DNA from: Pyxidicoccus trucidator
Lineage (GTDB): Bacteria > Myxococcota > Myxococcia > Myxococcales > Myxococcaceae
Assembly (NCBI RefSeq): GCF_010894435.1
Contig: NZ_JAAIXZ010000008.1
Coordinates: 248,001 to 312,000, forward strand
DNA: 64,000 nucleotides
Direction: 5' to 3'
The notes below the pieces were generated by a model. The model was not told where the DNA came from. It was given only the letters and a program-made list of their open reading frames with translations, and did no database searches. Shown one piece after another: positions 8,177-17,754 of this stretch; within the stretch, counting starts at the first letter, position 1; each line of letters opens with the position of its first letter. A program made the translations under genes and the position numbers.

Positions 8177-10000
8177 ATGCTCCGCCGCCTGCTGCCCACG
8201 CTCATCGCCCTCGTCGCCGGCCTCGCCGGACTCGGCTGGGGGCTGGGCTACCTCCAGCGCATCTTCGCCGCCGAGCGCGAGGACGCCCAGGCCTCGCTCG
8301 ACTCCCGGCGAGAGGCCCTGGAGCAGTACGCCCGCGCCTCGCTGGCCCAGTCGCTGAGGGACAGGCTGGAGTCCGCGCGCCCCGCGCTGGAGGCCGCGGT
8401 GGTGGACCCGCTGGTGTCCGCCGCCGGCCTGTATCTGCGCGAGCGCGGGGAGCAGCTCCTGCCGCGCCTGTCGCACCACGACACCGGCGAGGACTCGCCC
8501 GCGAAGGAGCGTTACGCCCGGCTGCGGGCCGGCACCGAGCGCGCGGACGAGGAAGAGGACCCCTGGGCCGAGCGGCTCGCCCTGGTGCGCGCGGTGGACG
8601 GCGCACTGGCGCGGGGAGACCGGCGCGCCTCCACGGTGGCGCTGATGTCGCTGTTGCAGCACCGCGCCCAGTACGTGCTCGCCTCCACGCGAGACGTGCC
8701 CGGCCTGCTGGTGGTGCTGGAGTCGCTGGCGGAGCGGGGAGACCCGGTGCCCCAGCTCATGCACGCGCTGGTGCGCGAGGGCCTGGCGGACGGAAGGGGA
8801 GGGCGGCTGGAAGGGCTCCAGCGCCTGCTGCTCCTGCGCCGCTCGCGCTTCACCCCCACGGACTTCGCCTTCCTGCGCGAGCGCGTGGCCGCCCTCTCCG
8901 CGCGGGTGGGCGCGCCGGTGGCGGACTTCGAGTCGCGCGCGAGTGAGCTGGCCACGGAGCCGCTCCCGCTGCCCCGCACGCTCCCGGGCCCGGTGCTGGT
9001 GCGCGCCGGCTGGTACCTGGAGCCGCGCGGCGGCAGCCAGGTGCGCGGCGTGGCGGTGGACGCGGCGGCGCTGCTGGAATCGCTCACCCGCGAGATGCGT
9101 GAGCGCGGGCTGCTCGAGGTGGACGGGCAGGTGCGGTTGCTGGGCGACGCGGAGGTGCTGTCGCTGGACGGGCTGCCCCTGTCGGTGGAAACGCCCGAGT
9201 GGGCGCGGGCGCAGGGCGCGCTGGAGCGGCGCTACCGGTTGAAGACGGGCATGGTGGCGCTGTGCGCGGTGCTGGCGCTGGGCATCGCCGCGCTGGCCTT
9301 CGTGGCGCAGCACCGCAAGTACCGCTTCCTGGAGCTGAAGAGTGACTTCGTGGCCACCGTGTCGCACGAGCTGCGCACGCCGCTGGCCTCCATCCGCCTG
9401 CTGGCGGAGACGCTGGAGTGGCGGCTGGCGGAGGGCACGGACGCGCGCGACTACCCGGCGCGCATCGTCCGCGAGACGGACGGGCTGAACTTCCTGGTGG
9501 AGAACCTCCTCTCCTTCAACCGCATCGACAAGGGCCGCTGGGTGCCGAGGCTGGAGCCCGTGCGTCTGGACGAGCTGGTGTCCCTGTTGCGCCGTGACTT
9601 GGAAGCCTGGTCCAAGGTGCCGGTGGAGCTGGAGGCGGAGGTGGGGGAGCAGGCCTTCCGCGCGGATGCGCAGTTGTTGCGTCTGCTCCTGTCCAACCTG
9701 GCGCGCAATGCCTGTGCCTACAACACCCGCACTCCGGTGCGCCTGCGCATCGAAGCGCTGCCGGGTGGGCGGGTGCGCTTCTCCGACAACGGCATCGGCA
9801 TCCCCCAGGCGCAGTGGGAGACGGCCTTCGAGGAGTTCGTCCGCCTGCCCGGACAGGGAAGAGACGTTCCCGGAAGCGGCCTGGGTCTGGCACTCTGCCG
9901 CCGCATCATGCGCCTGCATGGGGGGAGCCTGCGCGTCGCGGCCTCCAGCCCCGAGGGCACCACCTTCGAGCTCGCGTTTCCTCCCACGGTGACGACATGA
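8177..10000 (+). CDS. Membrane sensor histidine kinase
   Basis: Protein of 607 residues. A first membrane segment at about 5-27 is followed by a periplasmic sensor region of about 330 residues, rich in Arg, Leu and Ala and without a recognised sensor fold. A second membrane segment lies near 357-375. The cytoplasmic part has a HisKA domain with the phospho-acceptor His in FVATVSHELRTPL (about residue 397). The HATPase domain follows, with NLARNA (N box), DNGIGIP (G1), and GSGLGLALCRRI (G2). The gene sits 9 bp after the VWA-less protein gene and overlaps the response regulator gene by 4 bp, so the three form one operon. The ligand is unknown. Confidence 0.93.
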   Translation: MLRRLLPTLIALVAGLAGLGWGLGYLQRIFAAEREDAQASLDSRREALEQYARASLAQSLRDRLESARPALEAAVVDPLVSAAGLYLRERGEQLLPRLSHHDTGEDSPAKERYARLRAGTERADEEEDPWAERLALVRAVDGALARGDRRASTVALMSLLQHRAQYVLASTRDVPGLLVVLESLAERGDPVPQLMHALVREGLADGRGGRLEGLQRLLLLRRSRFTPTDFAFLRERVAALSARVGAPVADFESRASELATEPLPLPRTLPGPVLVRAGWYLEPRGGSQVRGVAVDAAALLESLTREMRERGLLEVDGQVRLLGDAEVLSLDGLPLSVETPEWARAQGALERRYRLKTGMVALCAVLALGIAALAFVAQHRKYRFLELKSDFVATVSHELRTPLASIRLLAETLEWRLAEGTDARDYPARIVRETDGLNFLVENLLSFNRIDKGRWVPRLEPVRLDELVSLLRRDLEAWSKVPVELEAEVGEQAFRADAQLLRLLLSNLARNACAYNTRTPVRLRIEALPGGRVRFSDNGIGIPQAQWETAFEEFVRLPGQGRDVPGSGLGLALCRRIMRLHGGSLRVAASSPEGTTFELAFPPTVTT

Positions 10001-10701
10001 CCACCCCCATCCCCGCCATCCTCCTCGTCGAGGACGACACCAACCTGCGGCTCGCGCTGCGCGACAACCTGGAGAACCAGGGCGGCTACGCGGTGGAGGA
10101 GGCCGCGAGCGTGCGCGAGGCGCGAGAGCACCTGGCGAAGCGCACGTTCCAGCTCGTCCTGCTGGACGTCATGCTGCCGGACGGCGACGGCTACACGCTG
10201 TGCCGTGCGCTGCGGGAAGAGGGCGTGACGACACCGGTGCTGATGCTCACCGCTCGCACGCTGGAGGACGACGTGGTGCGCGGCTTCGAGGCCGGCGCGC
10301 AGGACTACCTGGGCAAGCCCTACCGGCTGCGCGAATTGCTGGCCCGGGTGGGCGCGCTGGTGCGTCGCTCCGGGGGCGCGGCGGCCACGAAGGCGGTGCG
10401 CTTCGCCGGCTACAAGATGGACCTGGACCGGCGCAAGCTGGAGTCCCCCGAGGGCGCGTCCGTGGAGCTGACGCGCACGGAGTTCGACCTGCTGGCCTTC
10501 CTCGTGCGCGAGCGCGAGCGCGTGCTGCGCCGGGACGACATCCTCGACGCGGTGTGGGGCAAGGACGTCGTCGTGGACCCGCACACCGTGGACAACTTCG
10601 TCTCCAGCCTGAAGAAGAAGCTCGGGTGGAACACCGCCTCGCGCTTCGCCATCCAGACGGTGCGCGGCGTGGGCTACCGCATGGAAATCGAAGCGCCCTG
10701 A
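9997..10701 (+). CDS. OmpR-family response regulator
   Basis: DNA-binding partner of the preceding kinase, 234 residues. The receiver domain has the acidic pocket EDD at 12-14, phospho-acceptor Asp57 (LVLLDVMLPDGDGY), the switch Thr in LMLTART, and Lys in LGKPYRL. The C-terminal winged-helix domain shows ELTRTEFDLLAFLV, DAVWGKDVVVDPHTVDNFVSSLKKKL and RGVGYRM. The start at 9997 makes the usual ATGA overlap with the kinase stop; an upstream in-frame start at 9814 lies inside the kinase gene and would give an unrelated leader. The target promoters are not evident; autoregulation of the operon is the default guess. Confidence 0.95.
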   Translation: MTTPIPAILLVEDDTNLRLALRDNLENQGGYAVEEAASVREAREHLAKRTFQLVLLDVMLPDGDGYTLCRALREEGVTTPVLMLTARTLEDDVVRGFEAGAQDYLGKPYRLRELLARVGALVRRSGGAAATKAVRFAGYKMDLDRRKLESPEGASVELTRTEFDLLAFLVRERERVLRRDDILDAVWGKDVVVDPHTVDNFVSSLKKKLGWNTASRFAIQTVRGVGYRMEIEAP

Positions 10702-10703
10702 CG

Positions 10704-11633
10704 TCAGCGCAGCGGGTTTCGGCGCAGCCGCTCCGCCAGGGCCTCCAGCTCGGCCCGCCGGGGCTCCTCCACCTGGAGCCGGACCGCGTCGATGAGGGAC
10801 GGCGTCTCCGGCGCGTCCACCCGCAGCACGGCGTTGGAGAGCGCCTGCCGCACGTCCCCCGTGTAGTGGAGGTACGCGCGCACCAGCGCCTCCGCCGCCA
10901 CCCGCCGCACGGCGCCTTCCTCGGAGCGGGCGCTCACCGAGGACGTCTTCCACGCCCAGGCGGAGCCCGCGTCTCCCAGCGCCCGAGCCAGCCGTCGTGC
11001 CTCCTCGGGAGCGGGACGGGCCTCGAGCGCGTCCGCGAGCGCGCGTGCCACCACGAGGCGCCGGCACTCGCCCAGCTTCTCCTGCACGGCCTCGCCGCGC
11101 GGGCCGCCCAGGCGGGAGAGGGCGATGAGCGTCTGCGCGGCCTCCAGCGTCTCCAGCCGTGCCAGCGCTCCCGCCGCCGCGCGCAGCACGGGCGCCCGCG
11201 TGTCCGCGCCCTCCAGGATGTTCTTCCACAGCGTCGCCAGCCTCGCGTCGCGCAGCTCTCCGGCCGCCTCCATCAACCCCACTGTCAGCGCCAGCTGGGC
11301 CGAGTCACGCACCGGCCGCAGGTCCTTCTCCAGCGGGAAGGCAATCCGCTCCACCATGGGCCACAGCGCCTCAGGGCCCAGCTCCTTGAAGACGGGGGAG
11401 ACGGTGGCCAGCGTGCCCCGCTTGCGCGCGTCCAGCAATTCCGCCCGGGCAGTGGCGGCGTCGAGCCGGGAGAAGGCCTCGGGCGTCTCACGGCGGGCGA
11501 CGGCAATCTGCTCCAGCAGCTCCGCCTGCCAGCCGCCGACGAGCGACGTCGCGCGGGGCGCACCCGAAGCACCCGCCGTCAGCGCCACGAGGAAGAGGGC
11601 AGCGCCGAGGCCGCGGCACAGGTCGCGTTTCAT
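10704..11633 (-). CDS. Secreted helical (HEAT-like) protein, partner of the deiminase
   Basis: Protein of 309 residues, no family assigned. It begins MKRDLCRGLGAALFLVALTAGASG, a signal peptide. The rest is almost wholly helical with Ala/Leu/Arg-rich repeats of about 35-40 residues (for example SAQLALTVGLMEAAGELRDARLATLW and APVLRAAAGALARLETLEAAQTLIAL), which suggests an alpha-solenoid such as HEAT or ARM. The start overlaps the end of the peptidylarginine deiminase gene by four bases, so the two are co-translated and the solenoid may bind the enzyme or its substrate outside the cytoplasm. The 3' end meets the response regulator gene tail to tail with 2 bp between. Confidence 0.6.
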   Translation of the reverse strand: MKRDLCRGLGAALFLVALTAGASGAPRATSLVGGWQAELLEQIAVARRETPEAFSRLDAATARAELLDARKRGTLATVSPVFKELGPEALWPMVERIAFPLEKDLRPVRDSAQLALTVGLMEAAGELRDARLATLWKNILEGADTRAPVLRAAAGALARLETLEAAQTLIALSRLGGPRGEAVQEKLGECRRLVVARALADALEARPAPEEARRLARALGDAGSAWAWKTSSVSARSEEGAVRRVAAEALVRAYLHYTGDVRQALSNAVLRVDAPETPSLIDAVRLQVEEPRRAELEALAERLRRNPLR

Positions 11634-13477
11634 CGTCCACCCTCCCACCACTTCACCTGGGGCACCTCGCGCGAGGCGTTGGTGGCGCAGTGCACCTGTC
11701 CTCCGCCGATGTGGTACGGGCTCCAGACGTCGCTCCAGTGCACGCGGATGCCGTACGCGGCGAGCGCCGCTTCCAGATGCGCCTTGAAGGGGTCCACCCC
11801 GTCGATGAGGGGCCCATGCGGCTCCGGGGCGACCACCTGCGTGGAGGACACCGCCAGCAGGTTCAGCGTCGCCGGCTGGAGCGCGGACATGCCGCCCGTC
11901 ACCTCCTGGAAGAGGAAGGGCACGCGGATGATTTCCGCCTCGGTGAGGCCCGTCTCCTCCTTGAGGATGGCGAGCTGCGAGTCGATTTCCAGCGCGGCCA
12001 GCGCGCTCGCGTCCATGACGCCGGGGTTGTCGAGCACCTGGGAGAGGGTCAGCTCCGCGGGCCGGTCGAAGCCCCACGTCAGGCCGGTGAAGAGCTTCGT
12101 CTCGCCATGGCCCCGCGCCTGCGCGTCCAGGAGCATCCGCCGGGCGAGGGCCGGGTCGGCCACCAGGGCAATCCACCCGCGCGGCGTGTTGGCGGGCAGG
12201 AAGCTGAACGTCTCATCCACGTGGCTGACATTGAGCCACGACGTGTCCACGTACACGGGAGGCTGCACCGCCTGCGCCTCCAGCAGTCGCGTGAAGCTGG
12301 GGTCGGGCTGGTAGTCCGGCCGCGAGTCCGGACCCCGGCCGCGCAGCAGCCGGCCCAGCGGGTAGCGCACTCCGTCCTTCTCATACGGAGGGATGACCTC
12401 CGTGTTGCCGAAGGAGTTGAGCGTCTGGGACTCCTTCGACAGGCCCGGCTGGTACTGCTGCACGGCGGCCTGGTCCGGGCCGCGCAGCCAGTAGACGATT
12501 CGCCCGGCCGCGCGCAGCGGGTCATTCTTCCGGGTGCTGATGACGAAGGGCGCGCGGTAGTTGACCTGGATGACGTGCTGCCGGCCGCCAGCGGCGGGCA
12601 TCGACATGTACGCAGGCTCGAAGTAGTCCTGCGTCCAGAGGTCCTCCACCTCGAACTCGGACAGCGTCACGGGCGGGGCTCCGGCTGTCAGCGCGGCGCG
12701 CAAGTCCTTGCGGAACCGGGCCGCCTCCGGCTCGTCGGCGATGTGGGAGACGAAGACGTTTCGGGCCGGGCTCAGGTGGTGGAACATCACCACCGGCGCG
12801 ACGCGCATGCGGACGGTGTCCTGGAACTCAGTCTCGGTGGGGCGGCCCCGGGTGATGGTGAACACCACGTCCGCGGTGCCGTCCCACTCGCGCGGGTCCC
12901 TGACGATGTCCGTGGCTTCGATGGCCAGCCGCACGCCGCGCCGCAACTCCGCCGCGGAGAGGGAGAGCCGGTAGGGCGTTCGCTGTGAGAAGTAATTTCC
13001 CGCGCTCCTCTTGAACAGCCGCACCTTGCGGGCCGCCGGCCCGGAGACGGTGACGTAGCCGATGGCATAGTCCGGCGCTTCCGGCCACGGCGCGGTGCGC
13101 AGGCGCGCCAGGTCGGCGAGGTCATCCTCGCCATTCACCTGCGAGTCCAGCGCGTCATTGCAGCGCGGCAGCATCTCGTCGCTGACGGTGAGGGGCGACA
13201 GCGAGAAGTCGCAGACTCTCTCGTCGTCATCGATGTTGGCCAGGAAGATGGCGCCCCGCTCGGCGGACCAGGAGTCCTCGCCCTCGTCGTCCGTGGGGTC
13301 CTCCAGGTCCACCACCCCGTCGCGATTCACGTCCGCGCGCAGGTCCGGGATGGGGTTGAACGGGCCCGTCAATCGGACGGGGGTGTGGGGCCGGACGCCC
13401 TCGGGCTCCTGGATGGGCTCACAGGCGCTGGCCAGCAGCAGTGGCAACAACAGGACAGGAAAGAGGCGAGCGTCCAT
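11630..13477 (-). CDS. Peptidylarginine deiminase family lipoprotein
   Basis: Protein of 615 residues expected to hydrolyse peptidyl-arginine to citrulline. A lipoprotein signal ends in LLASAC (Cys19). Next come an EF-hand or dockerin-like calcium loop, DVNRDGVVDLED near residue 50, and a beta-sandwich region. The catalytic beta-propeller carries all expected active-site positions of the animal-type PAD family (PF03068): Asp in EDLWTQDYFEP near 277, the His-x-Asp pair in NVSHVDETFSFLP near 413, and the nucleophilic Cys in GGQVHCATN near 601. It is not the Porphyromonas PPAD type. It is the first gene of a two-gene operon. An extracytoplasmic calcium-dependent deiminase is the best reading; its substrates are unknown. 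Confidence 0.85.
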   Translation of the reverse strand: MDARLFPVLLLPLLLASACEPIQEPEGVRPHTPVRLTGPFNPIPDLRADVNRDGVVDLEDPTDDEGEDSWSAERGAIFLANIDDDERVCDFSLSPLTVSDEMLPRCNDALDSQVNGEDDLADLARLRTAPWPEAPDYAIGYVTVSGPAARKVRLFKRSAGNYFSQRTPYRLSLSAAELRRGVRLAIEATDIVRDPREWDGTADVVFTITRGRPTETEFQDTVRMRVAPVVMFHHLSPARNVFVSHIADEPEAARFRKDLRAALTAGAPPVTLSEFEVEDLWTQDYFEPAYMSMPAAGGRQHVIQVNYRAPFVISTRKNDPLRAAGRIVYWLRGPDQAAVQQYQPGLSKESQTLNSFGNTEVIPPYEKDGVRYPLGRLLRGRGPDSRPDYQPDPSFTRLLEAQAVQPPVYVDTSWLNVSHVDETFSFLPANTPRGWIALVADPALARRMLLDAQARGHGETKLFTGLTWGFDRPAELTLSQVLDNPGVMDASALAALEIDSQLAILKEETGLTEAEIIRVPFLFQEVTGGMSALQPATLNLLAVSSTQVVAPEPHGPLIDGVDPFKAHLEAALAAYGIRVHWSDVWSPYHIGGGQVHCATNASREVPQVKWWEGGR

Positions 13478-13622
13478 TGTTGGGGGGCATGGGAATTACA
13501 GCTCGCGCTCCATTTCAAGCCACGAGTCGTGCGGGCCGGGTTCACCCCCAGCCGGAAACTGATTATTGACAAGGGCTGGGGGGTTGAGCGGGCCAGGGGA
13601 GGCCCTGTTATTCAGGTGGCCC

Positions 13623-14879
13623 ATGACGGACACGCTTCGCTACGCCCCGGACACGCTGGACGCCACGGTCCTCTCCCAGAACCCCCGGAGCGGACCCGCG
13701 CCGACGCCCGCCGCCACCTCGCGCCGCAACACGGTGCTGCCCCGGGTGGAGTGGAATGGGGAAAAGGCGGACCTCATCCCACCCCAGCGCGAGCGCTTCG
13801 AGGAGATGCGTCCCCTGGGCCAGGGCGGCATGGGCGAGGTGGTGCTGTTGAAGGACCACGACATCGAGCGGCTGGTGGCGCTCAAGCGGCTGCCGGAGGG
13901 CGCGGACGTCGACCGGGTGCTGCGCTTCGTGGAGGAGATTCGCACCGTCGGGCAACTGGACCACCCGAACATCGTCCCGGTGCACGACGTGGGCATCGAC
14001 GAGCGCGGCCGGTACTTCTTCGTGATGAAGCACCTGCAAGGCGACACGCTGGAGGCCATCATCTCCCGGTTGCGGAAGGGCGACCGGGCCACGCACGAGC
14101 GCTTCGGCTTCCGGGCGCGGGTGCAGGTGTGCCTCGGGGTGCTCAACGCCGTCGCGTACGCGCACCGCAAGGGCATCATCCACAGGGACTTGAAGCCGGC
14201 GAACATCATGGTGGGGCCGTTCGGTGAAGTGACGGTGATGGACTGGGGCCTGGCGCGGCTGGTGCGCACGCCGGCGGTGAGCACGCCCGACAGCCAGGGC
14301 GTCGCGGCCCGCATCCACCCGATGCCGGACGTCGCGCGGGTGGGGCTGAGGGACTCGCCCTCGCTGCGCACGCAGGTGGGCTCCGTCATCGGCACGCCGA
14401 TGTACATGTCCCCGGAGCAGGCCCGAGGCGAGCAGGACCGGCTGGATGCGTGCAGCGACGTGTACAGCCTGGCCGTGCTGTTCCACGAGCTGCTGTTCCT
14501 GCGCCACTACCTGGACGGGCGCGAGTCGCTCGCCGACATCCTCGACGGAGTGCAGAAGGTGACGCCCGCCGTGGGTGCGCTCCAGTCGAATCCGCACCAG
14601 CCGCCCGTGCCCGCGGAGCTGTCGTGGTTCGTGGCGAAGGGGTTCGAGAAGGAGGCGGCGAAGCGCTACCAGTCGGTGGAGGAGATGATTGGGGCGCTCC
14701 AGGACCTGCTGGAGGGGCACATCGTGGTGCAGTGCCAGCGAACGATGGTGAAGCGCGGCCTGCACGAGGTGCTTCGCTTCGTGGACCGGAACCCGGTGGG
14801 CGTCATCGTCGGCGGCATGCTGGGCGCGGCGGTGGTGCTGGGCTCGGTGGCCTACACGCTGGTGTCCCTGCTGGGCTGA
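13623..14879 (+). CDS. Membrane-anchored Ser/Thr protein kinase
   Basis: Protein of 418 residues. The kinase domain spans about 58-365: Gly loop GQGGMGEV at 66-73, Lys88 in VALKRL, HRDLKPANIM at 187-196, DWG at 207-209 in place of the usual DFG, and GTPMYMSPEQARGE near 259. A Pro/Thr-rich leader of 55 residues precedes it. The C-terminal 25 residues (VGVIVGGMLGAAVVLGSVAY) are a single membrane helix, with no sensor domain after it. DWG is common among myxobacterial and other bacterial kinases, so activity is likely. The start at 13623 is preferred over an in-frame one at 13566 because the latter adds low-complexity sequence. Target unknown. Confidence 0.92.
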   Translation: MTDTLRYAPDTLDATVLSQNPRSGPAPTPAATSRRNTVLPRVEWNGEKADLIPPQRERFEEMRPLGQGGMGEVVLLKDHDIERLVALKRLPEGADVDRVLRFVEEIRTVGQLDHPNIVPVHDVGIDERGRYFFVMKHLQGDTLEAIISRLRKGDRATHERFGFRARVQVCLGVLNAVAYAHRKGIIHRDLKPANIMVGPFGEVTVMDWGLARLVRTPAVSTPDSQGVAARIHPMPDVARVGLRDSPSLRTQVGSVIGTPMYMSPEQARGEQDRLDACSDVYSLAVLFHELLFLRHYLDGRESLADILDGVQKVTPAVGALQSNPHQPPVPAELSWFVAKGFEKEAAKRYQSVEEMIGALQDLLEGHIVVQCQRTMVKRGLHEVLRFVDRNPVGVIVGGMLGAAVVLGSVAYTLVSLLG

Positions 14880-14889
14880 GCGCGAGGCC

Positions 14890-16209
14890 TCACGTCGCGC
14901 GGGTGCCCGGGTGCCAGCGCTCCAGGTGCCTCGCGTGCGTGGGCAGGTACGCGCCGGGCTGGAAGTGCGTGTCGTAGAACTCCAGGTCCAGGTGGTGGGC
15001 CTGGAGGTAGGTGAGGCAGAAGACGCTCGGCACCGTGCCGGGGAACTTGCCGAACCTGTCGAGGATGACCTGGGCCATGTGGGCGACGCACTCGCGGAAC
15101 CGTGCGTCGTGGACCTTGGCGGCGCCGCGCACACGGGGGCTCTCCTTCCAGGCGCCGGGGGTGCCGGGGTTGAAGGGGCCGCCCTTGGAGAACTTGCGCT
15201 CGCACAGCGCGTCCACCGCCGCGCGCATGTCCGGGTAGTGGGGCGGGCAGAAGGCCTCGAAGACGCCGGGCAGGCCCGTGGGGTTGGGCATCGTCCAGCG
15301 CGAGTCCACGTCGAAGCGGAAGCGCAGGCCGGGCGCGCGCGGGTCTCCGGTGGCGCCGAGGATGGTGTGCCGGTCGATGCCGTCGAACATCCACCCGCCC
15401 AGGCCCATGGCCTGGAGCATCAACGCTCCGGCGTAGCAGCTACAGGCCAGCTCGGCCGTGGCCTCGGTGAGGATGTACTGCTCGACGTAGGAGAAGGGGA
15501 AGGGCGCGTCCACGTTGACCAGCCCGCGGAAGCGCTCCATGTCCGGGAAGGGCTCGCCGTGGACGTCATCGAAGAGGCAGTAACCGTTCTGCACGAGGAA
15601 GCAGAGGCCGGCGAGCATGTGCTGCGCCAGGTCCGCCACGGGGATGACGAGCATGGAGCCGGGCACGTTGGCGCACCACGTGTTGTGGCCCTCCATGAAG
15701 GGCTCCTCGCGGGGGAACTGGAGCCGGCCCGAGTCGAGCTTGCGGATGCGGCCCCGGTGGGCCTCCAGCAAGTCGTCCAGGTCGAAGGAGCCATCCTCCT
15801 CCTTCTCCGCGAGCGCGGGCGCGTCGCGGGTGGCGAAGAGGTAGACGCCGCTGTCGTCGGTGAAGAACAGCTCGCTGGTGTGGAAGCCGGCGGCGGAGGG
15901 GAAGGTGCGGCCTCCCGCCGCGCCCGCGTAGTTGGGAAAGTGGGGCGCGTAGTGCGCGTTCCGGGTGATGGCGTAGTGCCAGCCCGTGTTGCCGCCCGCC
16001 GCCAGCAGCAAGAGCAGCTGCTCCAGCTCGCTCAACGGCATCGGTTCCTGGTGCGAGGTGTGGGCCAGCGGCCCATCGGGAATGGACGCGCCCATGGAGA
16101 AGCGGCGGGCGCGGCGGCCGAGCAGTGCCTGGAGCAGCGGGAAGGAGAGGACGTCTTCGAACCCAGCGGGCAGTGAGGGCCGGGCGGAGCCGGGAGCATC
16201 AGCGGGCAC
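14890..16209 (-). CDS. Nitroreductase-like (SagB-type) protein, function unknown
   Basis: Protein of 439 residues from a GTG at 16209, which has a strong Shine-Dalgarno (GGAGG five bases before); an opening further upstream gives a Pro/Arg-rich leader that looks non-coding. Near residues 25-70 the pattern RRARRFSMG, a short gap, then PLSELEQLLLLLAAGGNTGWHY resembles the FMN-binding start of SagB-type nitroreductase-fold proteins. The remainder contains conserved-looking stretches (HNTWCANVPGSMLVIPVADL, LGGWMFDGID) that I cannot assign to a family. It is convergent with the kinase gene and 10 bp from it. The assignment is tentative: the fold is an inference and the reaction is unknown. Confidence 0.5.
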   Translation of the reverse strand: MPADAPGSARPSLPAGFEDVLSFPLLQALLGRRARRFSMGASIPDGPLAHTSHQEPMPLSELEQLLLLLAAGGNTGWHYAITRNAHYAPHFPNYAGAAGGRTFPSAAGFHTSELFFTDDSGVYLFATRDAPALAEKEEDGSFDLDDLLEAHRGRIRKLDSGRLQFPREEPFMEGHNTWCANVPGSMLVIPVADLAQHMLAGLCFLVQNGYCLFDDVHGEPFPDMERFRGLVNVDAPFPFSYVEQYILTEATAELACSCYAGALMLQAMGLGGWMFDGIDRHTILGATGDPRAPGLRFRFDVDSRWTMPNPTGLPGVFEAFCPPHYPDMRAAVDALCERKFSKGGPFNPGTPGAWKESPRVRGAAKVHDARFRECVAHMAQVILDRFGKFPGTVPSVFCLTYLQAHHLDLEFYDTHFQPGAYLPTHARHLERWHPGTRAT

Positions 16210-16456
16210 GAGAACCTCCAGGGGGCCAGGAGCAGGTCGTGCGGGTGGAGGGTGCGGTGGCCGTATGTGACGGGCAGGCGAGTGGGCTGGCGGACGGACG
16301 ACAGCCTTCCCAGGGCGCGGGGACAATCTGTCCCGGCGACCGTTGTCGCTCCGCCAATCCGGCACGTGAGGCTGTTGCGCTCCGGACGGCACTCCCTGAG
16401 GTAGTTGCCCGGCACGCCGGTTGCTCCAGTGTGGCGAGTCAGGAGGGATGACCCGC

Positions 16457-17689
16457 ATGGAGCTCGAAGCCATCATCCGCCGCGCCCGGGAGCAGGGGGC
16501 CAGCGACGTTCACCTGGAGGGCGGCATGCCCATGGCGCTGCGCGTGCGAGGGACGCTGAGGCTGGTGGGCGAGCCGGTGCCTTCCTCCACGCTCACCGCC
16601 CTGGCTCGCGAGGTGGTGGGCGAGGACGGCTGGCACGAGTTCCTGGAGCGTTGCTCCTACGACGTGTCGCGCACGTTGGAGGGCCAGCGCATCCGCATCA
16701 ACGTGCTACGGAGTGCGCGAGGCGTGGGCTTCGCCATCCGCCTCCTGTCCACGTCGCAGGCGACGCTGAAGCGATTGAACCTGCACCCGGACCTGCGCCG
16801 GCTCGTGGAGCCGACCCATGGGCTCGTCCTGGTGAGCGGGCCCACGGGCTCGGGGAAGACGTCCACGCAGGCGGCGCTGCTCCAGGAGCTGAACCTGGGC
16901 GAGGCGCGGCACATCATCACCGTGGAGAGCCCCATCGAGTATGCGCTGGTGCCCCGGCAGTCCTTCATCCGGCAGCGCGAGGTGGGACGGGACACGCCGT
17001 CCTTCGAGCAGGCGCTCATCGACGCGATGCGGGAGGACCCGGACGTGTTGATGGTGGGGGAGATGCGCGAGCCGGAGGTAATGCGCCTGACGCTGAATGC
17101 GGCGGAGACGGGGCACCTGGTGCTGGCCACGGTGCACTCGGCCAGCGCGGGTGAGGCCCTGTCGCGGGTGGTGTCCGCCTTCCCACCGGAGATGCAGGCG
17201 GCGGTGTGCGCGCAGCTCGCGGACTGCCTCGTGGGCGTGGTGTGCCAGCGGCTGCGCTACCGGCCGGAGGTGGGCCTGCGCGTGCCCGAGTGCGAGGTGC
17301 TCATGGCCAGCACGGCGGTGAAGAGCATCGTCAGGCAGGGGGCCTTCTACAAGATTCCGTCGGCCATCGAGACCGGCGCCGCCGACGGCTGCTGGTCCTT
17401 TGCGCGCTACGCGGACTGGCTGGCGAAGAAGACGGACTGGAGCCAGCCCACCCCCGCGCCCGAGGACGCTCCGGCGCCCGAGCCCATCGACGAGCTGCGT
17501 GCCACGCCCATGGCCCGGACCCGGCCCGCCACCGTCACCCGACTGCCGCCGTCAGCGGCGAGGCCGAAGCGGAGTCCGCCGCCCGCCGAGTCCCGGCCCG
17601 GGGAGGAAGGCGTCTTCGTCATCCAGGGGGAGCAGGACGACCTGGTGTCCCTCATTCGCGAATTGGAGGGAGGCGGCTCCCGGGAGTGA
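16457..17689 (+). CDS. PilT-like type IV pilus retraction ATPase paralogue
   Basis: Cytoplasmic hexameric ATPase of the type II/IV secretion family, about 410 residues. Motifs: ASDVHLEGG (N-terminal domain), Walker A GPTGSGKTS near 134, Asp box IITVESPIEY near 160, Walker B DPDVLMVGEMREP near 195, and His box TGHLVLATVHSA near 219. The PilT-type motif AVKSIVRQGAFYKIPSAIETG near 295 replaces canonical AIRNLIREGK and supports the PilT/PilU branch over PilB. The last 70 residues, rich in Pro and Arg, are extra compared with PilT. AGGAGG at 16441-16446 is too close to the ATG at 16448 and better placed for 16457. No pil genes are adjacent, so this is probably one of several accessory paralogues. 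Confidence 0.85.
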   Translation: MELEAIIRRAREQGASDVHLEGGMPMALRVRGTLRLVGEPVPSSTLTALAREVVGEDGWHEFLERCSYDVSRTLEGQRIRINVLRSARGVGFAIRLLSTSQATLKRLNLHPDLRRLVEPTHGLVLVSGPTGSGKTSTQAALLQELNLGEARHIITVESPIEYALVPRQSFIRQREVGRDTPSFEQALIDAMREDPDVLMVGEMREPEVMRLTLNAAETGHLVLATVHSASAGEALSRVVSAFPPEMQAAVCAQLADCLVGVVCQRLRYRPEVGLRVPECEVLMASTAVKSIVRQGAFYKIPSAIETGAADGCWSFARYADWLAKKTDWSQPTPAPEDAPAPEPIDELRATPMARTRPATVTRLPPSAARPKRSPPPAESRPGEEGVFVIQGEQDDLVSLIRELEGGGSRE

Positions 17690-17754
17690 GCGACAGGGCT
17701 TCCGCTCGGGCGGGCGCTGGTCGATTCTTGCGCCCACTTCCTCGGAGCCACTGG

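Noticed and set aside
7034-9919. Open frame of 961 codons on the minus strand opposite the YfbK-like and histidine kinase genes
   Set aside because: High third-position GC leaves antisense frames open; the protein is Arg/His/Gln-rich with no motifs, and the sense genes are convincing.
10200-12314. Plus-strand open frame of 704 codons across the response regulator and the antisense of two minus-strand genes
   Set aside because: It spans three genes in two orientations and has no recognisable domains.
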